A stretch of 64,000 nt of DNA from an uncultured Candidatus Saccharibacteria bacterium (GTDB lineage: Bacteria > Patescibacteriota > Saccharimonadia > Saccharimonadales > Saccharimonadaceae), in NCBI GenBank assembly GCA_938042065.1, contig CALISG010000023.1:5224-69223 (forward strand). The letters run 5' to 3'. The translations under genes were made by a program, and so were the position numbers. Positions 51,007-59,730 of the stretch are shown here, piece by piece; within the stretch, counting starts at the first letter, position 1, and every line of letters begins with the position of its first letter. A model generated the notes under the pieces. That model ran no database searches. It was not told the origin of the DNA and saw nothing but the letters and a program-made list of their open reading frames with translations.

Positions 51007-51750
51007 ATGGAAATAATGATAGTAATTTTAGTCATCTTAGCTATTTATGTGCTGAGCGGTATCAAGGTAGTCAATCAATACCAGCGCGGCGTAGTATTGA
51101 CGCTGGGTAAATTTACTGGTGTGCGCGAACCGGGACTAAGGGTGGTAGTGCCGATTTTTCAGACAATGATGATGGTGGATGTGCGTTCGACACCGATTGA
51201 CGTGCCAAAGCAAGAAGTCATCACCAAAGACAACGTCACTGTCGGCGTAGATGCGGTGGTTTATTTCCGAGTGATTAACGCACCAAAGGCGGTGCTGGAG
51301 ACGACCAATTATATTTACGCCACCAGCCAATTTGCCCAGGCTGCCCTGCGCGACGTAACTGGTAATGTCGATATGGACGACCTGCTCGCCAAGCGCGAGG
51401 AGATCTCGCAGCAAATCAAGGAAATTGTCGATGCCGAAACCGACAAATGGGGTATCGATGTTGAGAATGTCAAAATCCAGAACATTGAACTGCCGGGCGA
51501 CATGAAGCGTGCCATGGCCAAGCAAGCCGAAGCCGAGCGCGAACGCCGTGCTAACATCATCAACGCCGATGGTGAAAAAGCTGCCGCCGAGACACTGGCG
51601 CAGGCGGCCGAGATTCTGGCAAAAACTCAGGGCGCGATTAACCTGCGCACCCTGAACACACTGGAGCGCATCTCCACCGAGCCATCGCAAAAGACGATGA
51701 TGCTCTTCCCAATTGAATTGATTGACGCGATTCGCGGGAATAAAAAGTAA
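51007..51750 (+). CDS. SPFH/stomatin-family membrane protein
   Basis: 247 residues: N-terminal membrane hairpin or helix (1-18), SPFH domain (VNQYQRGVVLTLGKFTG, TKDNVTVGVDAVVYFRV, and RDVTGNVDMDDLLAKREEI), and a C-terminal coiled coil with the EAERERRANIINADGEK motif. Stomatins form microdomain scaffolds. AGGAGG is 5 nt before the ATG. DUF4342 follows by 9 bp. Confidence 0.93.
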   Translation: MEIMIVILVILAIYVLSGIKVVNQYQRGVVLTLGKFTGVREPGLRVVVPIFQTMMMVDVRSTPIDVPKQEVITKDNVTVGVDAVVYFRVINAPKAVLETTNYIYATSQFAQAALRDVTGNVDMDDLLAKREEISQQIKEIVDAETDKWGIDVENVKIQNIELPGDMKRAMAKQAEAERERRANIINADGEKAAAETLAQAAEILAKTQGAINLRTLNTLERISTEPSQKTMMLFPIELIDAIRGNKK

Positions 51751-51759
51751 GGAGTAACC

Positions 51760-52008
51760 ATGAGCGAACAAAACCGCACCGAAGAATTTAGCGTTAACGG
51801 CGATCAAGTTGTCGAGAAGGTCAAGCAACTTATCAAAGAAGGTAACGTCCGCCGCGTCATCATCAAGAACGAAAAAGGCGAAAATATCATGGAATTCCCA
51901 GTCACTGCTGGTGTGGTAAGCGCATTATTACTACCGACACTTGCGGCACTTGGTGCAGCGGTGGCATTGATGACGCAGTGCACGATCGCGGTAGAGCGGC
52001 GGGATTAG
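51760..52008 (+). CDS. DUF4342-family protein
   Basis: 82 residues. The start (KVKQLIKEGNVRRVIIKNEK) and the following IMEFPVTAGVV are the DUF4342 pattern; a C-terminal hydrophobic stretch follows. GGAGT precedes the ATG. Co-transcribed with the SPFH gene. The last 18 bases recur almost exactly at 53368-53385. Confidence 0.85.
   Translation: MSEQNRTEEFSVNGDQVVEKVKQLIKEGNVRRVIIKNEKGENIMEFPVTAGVVSALLLPTLAALGAAVALMTQCTIAVERRD
51990..52007 (+). repeat. Direct repeat, left copy (end of DUF4342 gene)
   Basis: GGTAGAGCGGCGGGATTA; 17 of 18 bases recur at 53368-53385. It encodes the final VERRD residues of the DUF4342 protein. Confidence 0.7.
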
Positions 52009-52070
52009 CACCAATCTTTACAAATAAACTGCTGGATTCCTCAGCGCAACTCTTCAGTCCGAAAACCTTG

Positions 52071-53273
52071 TCAATCAACCAGCTGACTGTCCAGCCAATC
52101 AAAAACCACGCTATGCGCCAAACGTAGATTATTCAGCTGACAATGAGCGTCAGCACCGCTTTGCGAATCGAACTCATGCAGCGTCGTATCAAGTCCGCGC
52201 CGGATAAATTCGTCGTGGAGATATCGCGTTTGCCGCCGGAGTTCAGCACCTTCGCTCTCCCCCATGAGAAACAGCGACGGACAGGTGATAGCTTGGTGAT
52301 CGACAACCTTTGCCTGTTCGAAAACTTCATTGATCGCCGAACGGAAGTCGCTCGTGCCGAACTGCCAAGCGTATTTTTTCAAATTGATATCGGCGACTTC
52401 ATTGATGTTCCCTGCTAATTTTAAAGCAAGATTCATCAGCCAGCCGGGCGCTTTGAGCGCTGCGCCGAACTCACGACGGAACAGTTCTGCCACGTCAAAA
52501 ATAGGCGTACTGGCAATCCACGCGCTAATCCTTATGTCTTTTGCCGCCGCTTGAGCAGTAAAATACCCGCCACCGCTAACACCGTATAGCGCAATGTGAC
52601 GCGCGTCGGGATTTTCGGTTTGCAGCCAGTCGAGGCACGCAGCAATCGGTTCGCCGGCGTCAACAGTGAAAGTGAGACCTCTGGTGGGATTAGAGCCTTG
52701 ACCGGGTAAATCAACCATCAGCACATTATAGTTCCGCCGCCACCCCGGCCAGCCAGCAAAATAAAACAAATCCTCCCGGTACGTATCACCGCCGCCGACC
52801 ATGACCACGGTCGGACGCTTGCTGTCGCAGTGAAGATAGTAGCCGGGTAAATAGCCGGTTTGATACGGAACGCGCACGGATTTGATCGGTATATCTATCG
52901 CCTTAGCGGCACCAGCGAAAGCGTCTTCCATAGCGCCGACAAGCTTCGGATATTCCGGAGAAAACGGATCAGCGAACTGCAGTACTGCCCGATAGGCATA
53001 GGTTGCGCCAAAATAGCAGTCGACAGCCATTTGTTCACCGGTGGCTGCTTTTGCCGAGCGAACAAGATAATCAGCATGGTCCGTAAAACAGGATCGCCAC
53101 TTACTCGGTTTTCCGTCGCGCCCGATCTTATGTGCCAGATAAAACAACTCACCATGCGACATCCCGAACAGCTCCGCCACACCGAGCATCCAGTTGAAAA
53201 AGAAATCGGTATCGTCATTATCAAAGAAGATTTTAGTCGATTGCCGTTTGAGGATTTTTTCGTTTTTTTGCAT
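52071..53273 (-). CDS. Alpha/beta hydrolase (dipeptidyl-peptidase / DHPON-hydrolase-like)
   Basis: 400 residues. The N-terminal ~150 residues are a helical lid-like region; the hydrolase core has VVMVGGGDTYRED (oxyanion), YGVSGGGYF (nucleophile Ser) and late Asp and His (DSQSGADAHCQL). The layout is that of the 2,6-dihydroxypseudooxynicotine hydrolase/FrsA-like group. There is no Shine-Dalgarno; TATAAT is about 20 bp upstream. The gene is flanked by the 18-bp direct repeats, hinting at insertion. Confidence 0.8.
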   Translation of the reverse strand: MQKNEKILKRQSTKIFFDNDDTDFFFNWMLGVAELFGMSHGELFYLAHKIGRDGKPSKWRSCFTDHADYLVRSAKAATGEQMAVDCYFGATYAYRAVLQFADPFSPEYPKLVGAMEDAFAGAAKAIDIPIKSVRVPYQTGYLPGYYLHCDSKRPTVVMVGGGDTYREDLFYFAGWPGWRRNYNVLMVDLPGQGSNPTRGLTFTVDAGEPIAACLDWLQTENPDARHIALYGVSGGGYFTAQAAAKDIRISAWIASTPIFDVAELFRREFGAALKAPGWLMNLALKLAGNINEVADINLKKYAWQFGTSDFRSAINEVFEQAKVVDHQAITCPSLFLMGESEGAELRRQTRYLHDEFIRRGLDTTLHEFDSQSGADAHCQLNNLRLAHSVVFDWLDSQLVD

Positions 53274-53367
53274 GATAATTCACTTCAGACATTATTATAC
53301 ATGATTTCCAGTCAAGCCACTAGGCTACTGTAACATCTCATTGACGCTTGGCACAATGTATGGTACA

Positions 53368-53385
53368 GGTAGAGCGGCGAGATTA
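53368..53385 (+). repeat. Direct repeat, right copy
   Basis: GGTAGAGCGGCGAGATTA, differing at one base from 51990-52007. Just before it, CATTGACGC...GCACAAT also resembles the DUF4342 gene end, and GTA-GAG-CGG-CGA-GAT-TAA still spells VERRD-stop. It looks like a decayed copy of that gene's 3' end. Confidence 0.65.
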
Positions 53386-53490
53386 AAATCATACACTTAA
53401 TGAATATAGGCTAGTTTACTGCAATCTGAAACAGACGAGTATCCGCCGCAATTGCATTCTCCCGCGCTTTCAGGCATAATCATAACCAGT

Positions 53491-54144
53491 ATGTACTATA
53501 TCAATAGGATTGAGCTGGGGCGGACTTTGGCGGGGCGCGTGAGCGATTTGAAGGGTCAGGAAGCGGTCGTTATCGCGCTGAAAGAAGATGCGCTGACAGC
53601 TTGCATTGGTTTGGCGAGCGAGATTAACGCTTGGGTGTTTCCTTTGCTTAGCAAGCGAATCATTATCCCTGGCGATCCGCGGGTGGTCGGGCTGATTGAC
53701 CCGGCGGGTATGTTCACGTGGAACCCCGACCTGGAAAAACCGCAGCGCGACGGCATTGAGCTAGAATCCCGCTCGGTACTAGAAGACATGAAGCGCCAGG
53801 CGTTTTCTGAATTGAACCGCATTCTTGATCAATACGGGACATTTTCTAAGGATGGCCTCAACGGGAGAGTGTTGCTGCTGACCGGCGACATCGTCGAAGA
53901 CCGGATAGAGATTGCGATGGCTCTGGAATATTTGAAGAGTGTGCGCTACAGAGCCTTATATGGACTGGGTGGCAATGTAGATAGTACAGCGGCAGATTAT
54001 TTTCACCTGCAAACTGATAAAGACGTCGCCCTGGATGTCATGACTCATATGTTTCCGGCGGAGCATTATTTCGAGCAAAAAGACAGCTACACGCCGGAAG
54101 AGTGCCGCTTGTTAGTAACGAATATTTCGCAATATTGGACATAG
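53491..54144 (+). CDS. Phosphoribosyltransferase-like protein
   Basis: 217 residues from ATG 53491 (CATAAT about 10 nt upstream). AVVIALKEDALTACIGLASE and LNGRVLLLTGDIVEDRIEIA occupy the positions of the two main PRTase strands, the second with the D-x-D-like TGDIVED in place of the usual PRPP motif. PRPP binding is therefore doubtful. The protein directly precedes the MoxR operon and could be its first member. No exact family assigned. Confidence 0.5.
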   Translation: MYYINRIELGRTLAGRVSDLKGQEAVVIALKEDALTACIGLASEINAWVFPLLSKRIIIPGDPRVVGLIDPAGMFTWNPDLEKPQRDGIELESRSVLEDMKRQAFSELNRILDQYGTFSKDGLNGRVLLLTGDIVEDRIEIAMALEYLKSVRYRALYGLGGNVDSTAADYFHLQTDKDVALDVMTHMFPAEHYFEQKDSYTPEECRLLVTNISQYWT

Positions 54145-54159
54145 AAAGGAATAATCATT

Positions 54160-55374
54160 ATGAACCCAAATCCGTTTATATCAGCAGATCAAGAACCAGC
54201 GCCGACTCAGCCGGATTCGCTGGCGGACACCAGTACGTCCGCGGTTGTTCCTGAGGCGCAATCTCAGCCGGAAAATCAGCCTCAGTTATCGACCGAGCCA
54301 GCAGTTCAGCCTCAGCCTGCAGCTACACCAACACAATTCCAGCCTGCCGCCCAGCCAGCGGCACAGTTTCAGCCCGCGTCTGCGCCGATTAGCGACGACG
54401 AGCTAGCTGCAGCTAACCAAAATATCCAGACTGTTTTCGACGCTTTCTCGTCGCGAGTGGTCGGACAAGAAAACTTGCGGACAGCGTTGATGGTTAGCTT
54501 GATGACTGGCGGGCATATTCTGCTAGAAAGCGTACCAGGACTCGCCAAGACGACAGCCGTGCAGACGCTAGCCGCCAGCGTGCAAGGCTCTTTCAAGCGC
54601 ATTCAATGCACGCCAGACTTGCTACCAAGCGACATCATCGGTACGCAGATTTACGATTATAACAAGGGCGAGTTCCGCACCGAGCTAGGCCCAGTGTACG
54701 CCAATTTCGTACTATTAGACGAGATCAACCGCTCCAGCGCCAAAACCCAAAGTGCCATGCTGGAAGCGATGCAGGAGAAGCAGACCAGCATCGGCGGACA
54801 ACGCTATAATTTACCGAAACCCTTCATTGTGCTGGCCACCCAGAACCCGATTGAACAGGAAGGAACTTACGAGCTGCCAGAGGCACAGTTGGATCGCTTT
54901 TTGTTGAAAGAAGTTTTGTCCTACCCTGCTCCGGACGAGGAATTAGAGATTTTGAAACGCATAGAATCGGGCAAGTTAAGCGAGGCGCCGAATAATAGCA
55001 ACACGCCAAATATCGAGCTAGCGGCAGTCGAGACGCTGCAAAGCTTGGCGCAAAAAGTATACATTGACGACGCTATTAAGAATTATATTGTGAAAATTGT
55101 CTCGGCGACGCGCAATCCAGCCTCAATCATACCAAGCGAAACAGCGCGCTACGTCCAATACGGCGCCAGCCCGCGCGCCAGCATCGCTTTCCAACAAGTC
55201 GCCAAAGCCCTCGCGCTAATTAACGGTCGCAACTACGTTATTCCAGAGGACGTCAAACAATTACGCCACAGCGTATTGCGCCACCGCATTATCCTCAATT
55301 TTGAAGCCATCGCCGACCAAGTTCATCCGGAAGTTATCATTGATTCGATATTTAACGCTGTTCCTGTGCCGTAA
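54160..55374 (+). CDS. MoxR-family AAA+ ATPase with Pro/Gln-rich head
   Basis: 404 residues. About 75 residues rich in Pro/Gln/Ala precede the ATPase: Walker A ESVPGLAKT, Walker B FVLLDEINR and sensor-1 IVLATQNPIEQEGTY. MoxR proteins act as chaperones for complexes with VWA-domain partners. AAAGGA precedes the ATG. Next come DUF58, a small membrane protein, two VWA proteins and a TPR protein, with overlapping ends. Confidence 0.93.
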   Translation: MNPNPFISADQEPAPTQPDSLADTSTSAVVPEAQSQPENQPQLSTEPAVQPQPAATPTQFQPAAQPAAQFQPASAPISDDELAAANQNIQTVFDAFSSRVVGQENLRTALMVSLMTGGHILLESVPGLAKTTAVQTLAASVQGSFKRIQCTPDLLPSDIIGTQIYDYNKGEFRTELGPVYANFVLLDEINRSSAKTQSAMLEAMQEKQTSIGGQRYNLPKPFIVLATQNPIEQEGTYELPEAQLDRFLLKEVLSYPAPDEELEILKRIESGKLSEAPNNSNTPNIELAAVETLQSLAQKVYIDDAIKNYIVKIVSATRNPASIIPSETARYVQYGASPRASIAFQQVAKALALINGRNYVIPEDVKQLRHSVLRHRIILNFEAIADQVHPEVIIDSIFNAVPVP

Positions 55375-55375
55375 T

Positions 55376-56257
55376 ATGCCAAGTCTCTTCGCCAAAGTCA
55401 AAGCCAAGATGGATCTCTACGCCCACGAAAAGGTGCGGAGTTTGCTGGACGGTCAATACGGCTCGGTATTTAAGGGGCGCAGTCTCGATTTCGATGATCT
55501 GCGCGAATACATTCCTGGCGACGATGTAAAAGATATCGACTGGAAAGCGACTGCTCGCAGTAGCGGTATTCGAATCCGGCGTTACCAAGCAATCCGCAAA
55601 CATAATATTTTACTAGTGGTCGACACTGGCTGCCACATGGCAGCGACCAGTAAAAGCGGCAGCAATAAGCGCGACATCAGTATCATGGCTGCCGGAGTCT
55701 TAGGCTACATCGTATTGCGACACGGCGATTTGATCGGACTGGTATCCGGCGACGCCAAAAATAACACCTATATTCCTTTCAAAAGCGACGATCGGCATAT
55801 CGAGCAGCTACTGCGGCACATTGAAAAGAGTACTCAGCTAGCAGCAGCGCCGAGCAATATCGTGAATCAGCTTGAATATATTGCACGCAATTTACGACGC
55901 AAGATGATGCTGGTGGTGGTCGCCAACGACGATGAACTGACCAGCGAGCACCAGCACATTATCCGGCGGTTGCGCGCCCAGCACGAGATATTATGGATAA
56001 CTGTCAATGACTCTTCAGGACTTGACGGAAACCGCAGTTTTTATGATATCGACGATTTGGCTGAGCTGCCTTATTTTATCCGCAAACAAACGAAATTGCA
56101 GGCTGATTTCGACCGCGAGCAGCAATCATACTACCGCGAATATTCCACTGCCCTGGAGCGTTTGGGCGTCATCAGCGAGCGAATCTCCGGAGAAGAGGAC
56201 GTCGTCGGCAGTTTCTTTTCACTGTTAGAAAGGCAAAAGCATGCGCGCTGGCACTGA
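55376..56257 (+). CDS. DUF58-domain protein
   Basis: 293 residues from ATG 55376, two bases after the MoxR stop. DFDDLREYIPGDDVKDIDWK is the DUF58 signature. It has a VWA-like fold afterwards (LLVVDTGCHMA, with the MIDAS Ser partly replaced). DUF58 proteins accompany MoxR in nearly all bacteria. It overlaps the next gene by 17 bp. Confidence 0.9.
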   Translation: MPSLFAKVKAKMDLYAHEKVRSLLDGQYGSVFKGRSLDFDDLREYIPGDDVKDIDWKATARSSGIRIRRYQAIRKHNILLVVDTGCHMAATSKSGSNKRDISIMAAGVLGYIVLRHGDLIGLVSGDAKNNTYIPFKSDDRHIEQLLRHIEKSTQLAAAPSNIVNQLEYIARNLRRKMMLVVVANDDELTSEHQHIIRRLRAQHEILWITVNDSSGLDGNRSFYDIDDLAELPYFIRKQTKLQADFDREQQSYYREYSTALERLGVISERISGEEDVVGSFFSLLERQKHARWH

Positions 56258-56720
56258 GCTTCGCGAATGGGTAGATTATGACCCGCTGTGGCTGGTTATC
56301 GGCTGTTTGCTTTTAAGCGCGATTATTTTATGGTACGGATTTGTGTTTTACTCTACTCGCCGCCGCTCTCACCGCAGCCTGGCAACGCTCAAACCAAAAC
56401 CATACACGCCGCCAGATCTGACTGATTTGAAACAGAAATACCAACGGCTAATCAACGAAATTGAACAAAATCACGCTGCCGGAAAGCTATCCTCGCGTAA
56501 AGCCCACCAGAAATTAAGCCACGTTCTTCGTATGTTCGTCGTCGAGATAAACGGTCACCGCGTTGACACGTTGACGCTGCGAGATTTAGAAAAGACTCGC
56601 TATAAAACATTGGCGGCTGCCATCAAACAATTCTATATTCCTGAATTTACTGCAGTTGAACAAGGCAGCGTTGCCGAGGCAGCGGCGTTAGCCAGAAAGA
56701 CGGTAGCGGCATGGAATTAG
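56241..56720 (+). CDS. Small membrane protein of the Bat-like operon
   Basis: 159 residues. One membrane helix (about 15-38: PLWLVIGCLLLSAIILWYGF) precedes a helical cytoplasmic domain (DLKQKYQRLINEIEQN and on). GAAAGG is seven bases before ATG 56241. Equivalent position in Bat operons is held by a short DUF4381-like membrane protein; similarity is by layout only. Confidence 0.75.
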   Translation: MRAGTELREWVDYDPLWLVIGCLLLSAIILWYGFVFYSTRRRSHRSLATLKPKPYTPPDLTDLKQKYQRLINEIEQNHAAGKLSSRKAHQKLSHVLRMFVVEINGHRVDTLTLRDLEKTRYKTLAAAIKQFYIPEFTAVEQGSVAEAAALARKTVAAWN

Positions 56721-57721
56721 TTTTTTGGCAATTGTCGCTGGCGTTAATTATAATTATCGCCCTGCTGTGGTTTGCCGCGCCGATTATACTCCGCCGATAC
56801 GGCCGATCGAAACGCCATGACGCGCCTAGGCAAAAACTCCCTATCGCTAATACATCGCGGCTGCGCGCTTTCCCGCTCTATATTCAGCAGGTTAAGCGGT
56901 ATAAAAAACTATTGGCGGTTGTACTAGGACTGCACGCGCTCCTGCTGGTTATGATGATTATACTAGCTGGTCGCCCGTCGTCTGTAGCCGTCGTTTCTCC
57001 CGAGGTGAAAAATCGCGACATCGTGTTATGCCTTGATGTGTCGCGGTCGATGTATGAATATGACGTAGAGATTATTAAAACTTACCGCACATTGGCGCGA
57101 AAATTTGACGGCGAACGACTTGGTTTGGTACTGTTTGACCGCTCGCCGGCAGTGATATTTCCTTTGACAGACGACGCCAGCCTAATTGATAGCAAATTAG
57201 CGCTAATTGAAAAGGCGCTGACGCCACCCGGAACGCTGGAATATTTCGATATTTTATCTGGCACGGTAGTCTCGAACGGGCAAGGCTCGTCGCTGATCGG
57301 CGATGGACTAGCGAGCTGTATCAGCCGCTTCGACAAGTTGGACAGCAAACGCTCCCGAAGTATCATTTTAGGAACCGACAACCAATTGGCTGGCACGCCG
57401 ATAATTTCCCTGCCCGAGGCAGCAGAATTAGCCAAACAAAAAGACATCCGCGTATACGCTATTTACCCGAATAGTAATAAAAACCGCGAAGCCGAAGCGG
57501 CAGAATTGAAGCGAACCATGCTGGCGACGAGCGGCGATTACTACGCACTGCGCGACAAAAGCACAATTCCAAACATTGTCCAAAAAATCGCCGCCCAAGA
57601 CACCTCCCGCTTCAAAGGCACGCCGCGCGTTACTCGCACCGATCGGCCACAATTACTACTATACGGCATGCTTATCATCATAATTTCCCTTATTATTATC
57701 GATTGGAGGCTTCGCATATGA
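56711..57721 (+). CDS. VWA-domain membrane protein 1 (BatA/BatB-like)
   Basis: 336 residues. Two N-terminal membrane helices (about 5-25 and 70-90), a VWA domain with MIDAS motif DVSRS (DIVLCLDVSRSMYEYD) and a later Thr/Asp, and a C-terminal helix (LLLYGMLIIIISLIII), which is the BatA/B layout. The start overlaps the previous gene by 10 bp. Confidence 0.88.
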   Translation: MELVFWQLSLALIIIIALLWFAAPIILRRYGRSKRHDAPRQKLPIANTSRLRAFPLYIQQVKRYKKLLAVVLGLHALLLVMMIILAGRPSSVAVVSPEVKNRDIVLCLDVSRSMYEYDVEIIKTYRTLARKFDGERLGLVLFDRSPAVIFPLTDDASLIDSKLALIEKALTPPGTLEYFDILSGTVVSNGQGSSLIGDGLASCISRFDKLDSKRSRSIILGTDNQLAGTPIISLPEAAELAKQKDIRVYAIYPNSNKNREAEAAELKRTMLATSGDYYALRDKSTIPNIVQKIAAQDTSRFKGTPRVTRTDRPQLLLYGMLIIIISLIIIDWRLRI

Positions 57722-58719
57722 TAATGCAACCGATTTTGCCGTGGTATCTGTTGCTGATAATTCTGGTAGTTGCTGCAATTTTTACAGGTTGGAGAATTTT
57801 TTCCAAACCAATATCCAACCGGCAAGCGTGGCTGCGGCGGTTCTGTATTGTCTTGCTCATCATTACCGCTTGTTTTCGCCCAGCTGTTCCCGGCGAAGTG
57901 AAAGAATGGGGCGCGCCGCTAGTCGATGTTTATGTTGTCATGGACACAACGATGAGTTCTGCTGCCGAGGATTATGATAACGGCCAGCCGCGAATCAACG
58001 GCATGCGCCGCGACGCCAAAGAAATTGCCAAAAAGCTGGTTGGTGCGCGATTTAGCCTAATAACTTTCAATAATAAAACTTTCGTTGATTCGCCGTTATC
58101 AACGGACGTTAGAATGTTTGAATCGGCAGTTAACACGGTAAATATCATCAGCGAAAGCTACGCCATGGGCAGCTCAATCGACGCGCCGATTGACACCATC
58201 GCCTCGGAAATTACTCGCACCAAGCATAAAAATCCCGAGCGCACCTCGCTGCTATTTTACCTGGGCGACGGCGAACAAACCAGCGACGCCTCGCCAAAGT
58301 CATTCGCCAGCTTGAGACCACTGCTTGGCGGCGGCGCGATCATGGGCTACGGCACCGCTGCCGGCGGAAAAATGAAAACGCCAAGCTACAGCGGCGGCTT
58401 TGACGGTTTTTACTTGCGCGGGCCAGATTTGAAATATGCCGTATCAAAAATCGACGAGACAAATCTTAAAAACATCGCCAGTCAAACAGACCTGCCGTAC
58501 ACGCACCGGCAAACCCCAGATTCCATCGACGCCGTCGTCAAGAACGGCTCCGTCGATAAAGCTGTCAGTAGCAGCCGCTCGTTCGACGGCTACAACGATA
58601 TCTATTGGATAGCGATATTTACGGCTGCTATTCTGCTGGCCTTTGAAATCAGAACCATCTATTTGCCTTTGCGCAGACTTCAGAATATAATGCCGTCGGA
58701 GGGAGAAAATCGTGAGTAA
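57718..58719 (+). CDS. VWA-domain membrane protein 2 (BatA/BatB-like)
   Basis: 333 residues from ATG 57718, overlapping the previous stop by four bases (ATGA); GGAGG lies 8 nt upstream. N-terminal membrane helices, then a VWA domain whose MIDAS reads DTTMS (DVYVVMDTTMSSAAEDYD), a variant of DxSxS. A C-terminal helix follows. The changed MIDAS suggests a weaker or different metal site than in VWA protein 1. Confidence 0.88.
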   Translation: MIMQPILPWYLLLIILVVAAIFTGWRIFSKPISNRQAWLRRFCIVLLIITACFRPAVPGEVKEWGAPLVDVYVVMDTTMSSAAEDYDNGQPRINGMRRDAKEIAKKLVGARFSLITFNNKTFVDSPLSTDVRMFESAVNTVNIISESYAMGSSIDAPIDTIASEITRTKHKNPERTSLLFYLGDGEQTSDASPKSFASLRPLLGGGAIMGYGTAAGGKMKTPSYSGGFDGFYLRGPDLKYAVSKIDETNLKNIASQTDLPYTHRQTPDSIDAVVKNGSVDKAVSSSRSFDGYNDIYWIAIFTAAILLAFEIRTIYLPLRRLQNIMPSEGENRE

Positions 58720-59503
58720 GAATCGTCCATTTGACCTGAAAAAACTAGATTTTGAAAAAATCCGCCGAGAAAAACGTCGGAAACTGCTCCGCTATTCGTT
58801 CCCTGTTTGCGCGGTAATTTTGCTGGCTGCGGTAAAATTGACGAGCTTCCCCTTGTTGTCGCTAGCAGCGCGCGCTGCTTATAAAAACGGCGACAACAGC
58901 CAGGCTTCCTTCCGCTTATCGCCGATTTATGCCATGAATTTGTTTGAATCTTATAAAGTATTTTTTAACGATGGGAATGCTCTATATAAGCAATCCCGCT
59001 ACGACTCGGCAGAAAAACAATTCCGCCAAGCCCTGCAAAAAGCGCCGAAAACTCACGAATGCCCTGTCCGTATCAACTTGGCACTGTCAATCGAGGCACA
59101 AGCAGACGCCCTCGCCAGCGAAAAACGCTACGACCAGGCAATCATCCGCTACGACGAAGCAAACGCCGTACTGCACGACGGCGAAGATAGCTGCGGTGTG
59201 CAATTTGCCAGCCAAACAGTCGACGCGAGCAACGACGACGGCAAAACGGCAATCGTTATTGAGCAGCGAGTCCGGCAAAAGTTGGCGCAAATAAAACAAC
59301 TTAGAAACGGCGACCAAGGTATTTCAGTCACCAATCCTGGCGATAAAGAAAAAGTTGACGCGGGCAGCACCGATAGCAAACTCAAAGAACTGGACAAGCG
59401 ATTCATCGACGCCTACAACGAACAGCGTAAATCCCAGGAAAGAAACCAGCACCTGGAAGATTACAAAGACGCCACGCCAGATCATACGAAGAGGAATTGG
59501 TGA
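58712..59503 (+). CDS. TPR-repeat membrane protein (BatC/BatE-like)
   Basis: 263 residues from GTG 58712 (GGAGGGAGA upstream), overlapping the previous gene by 8 bp. A basic head, one membrane helix (about 30-50), then at least two TPR units (NALYKQSRYDSAEKQFRQAL, then a similar RYDQAIIRYDEA), and a charged tail. It closes the MoxR operon, and the tRNA-Gly promoter follows directly. Confidence 0.85.
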   Translation: MSKNRPFDLKKLDFEKIRREKRRKLLRYSFPVCAVILLAAVKLTSFPLLSLAARAAYKNGDNSQASFRLSPIYAMNLFESYKVFFNDGNALYKQSRYDSAEKQFRQALQKAPKTHECPVRINLALSIEAQADALASEKRYDQAIIRYDEANAVLHDGEDSCGVQFASQTVDASNDDGKTAIVIEQRVRQKLAQIKQLRNGDQGISVTNPGDKEKVDAGSTDSKLKELDKRFIDAYNEQRKSQERNQHLEDYKDATPDHTKRNW

Positions 59504-59511
59504 GAAGATTA

Positions 59512-59540
59512 TTGAAATGGGCGGTTTTGTTTGCTATACT
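59512..59540 (+). promoter_or_regulatory. Promoter of tRNA-Gly
   Basis: TTGAAA (59512-59517), 17 bp, TATACT (59535-59540). About 88 nt of 5' leader, without a supported ORF, separate it from the tRNA. Confidence 0.7.
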
Positions 59541-59634
59541 TACTATGTAATCGAAAGATTGAGCATTATGCGCCTTAGGCAAAGGAATTGTAGGAATTGC
59601 GATACCTGCCAGCGAGATGCACAGCAAACATTAT

Positions 59635-59710
59635 GCGGGTTTAGCTCAGTTGTTAGAGCGCTTCCTTGCCATGGAAGAGGCCAGGAGTTAGAGTCTCCTA
59701 ACCCGCACCA
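59635..59710 (+). tRNA. tRNA-Gly (anticodon GCC) with a U19-A56 tertiary pair
   Basis: Acceptor GCGGGTT/AACCCGC, D stem GCTC/GAGC, anticodon loop TTGCCAT between CTTCC and GGAAG, T stem AGGAG/CTCCT, encoded CCA. The D loop reads AGTTGTTA, so position 19 is U instead of G; the T loop reads TTAGAGT, so position 56 is A instead of C. The two changes together keep a Watson-Crick pair at the tRNA elbow. The accessory region begins directly after this gene. Confidence 0.93.
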
Positions 59711-59730
59711 ACTAAAGTTATAATATAAAT

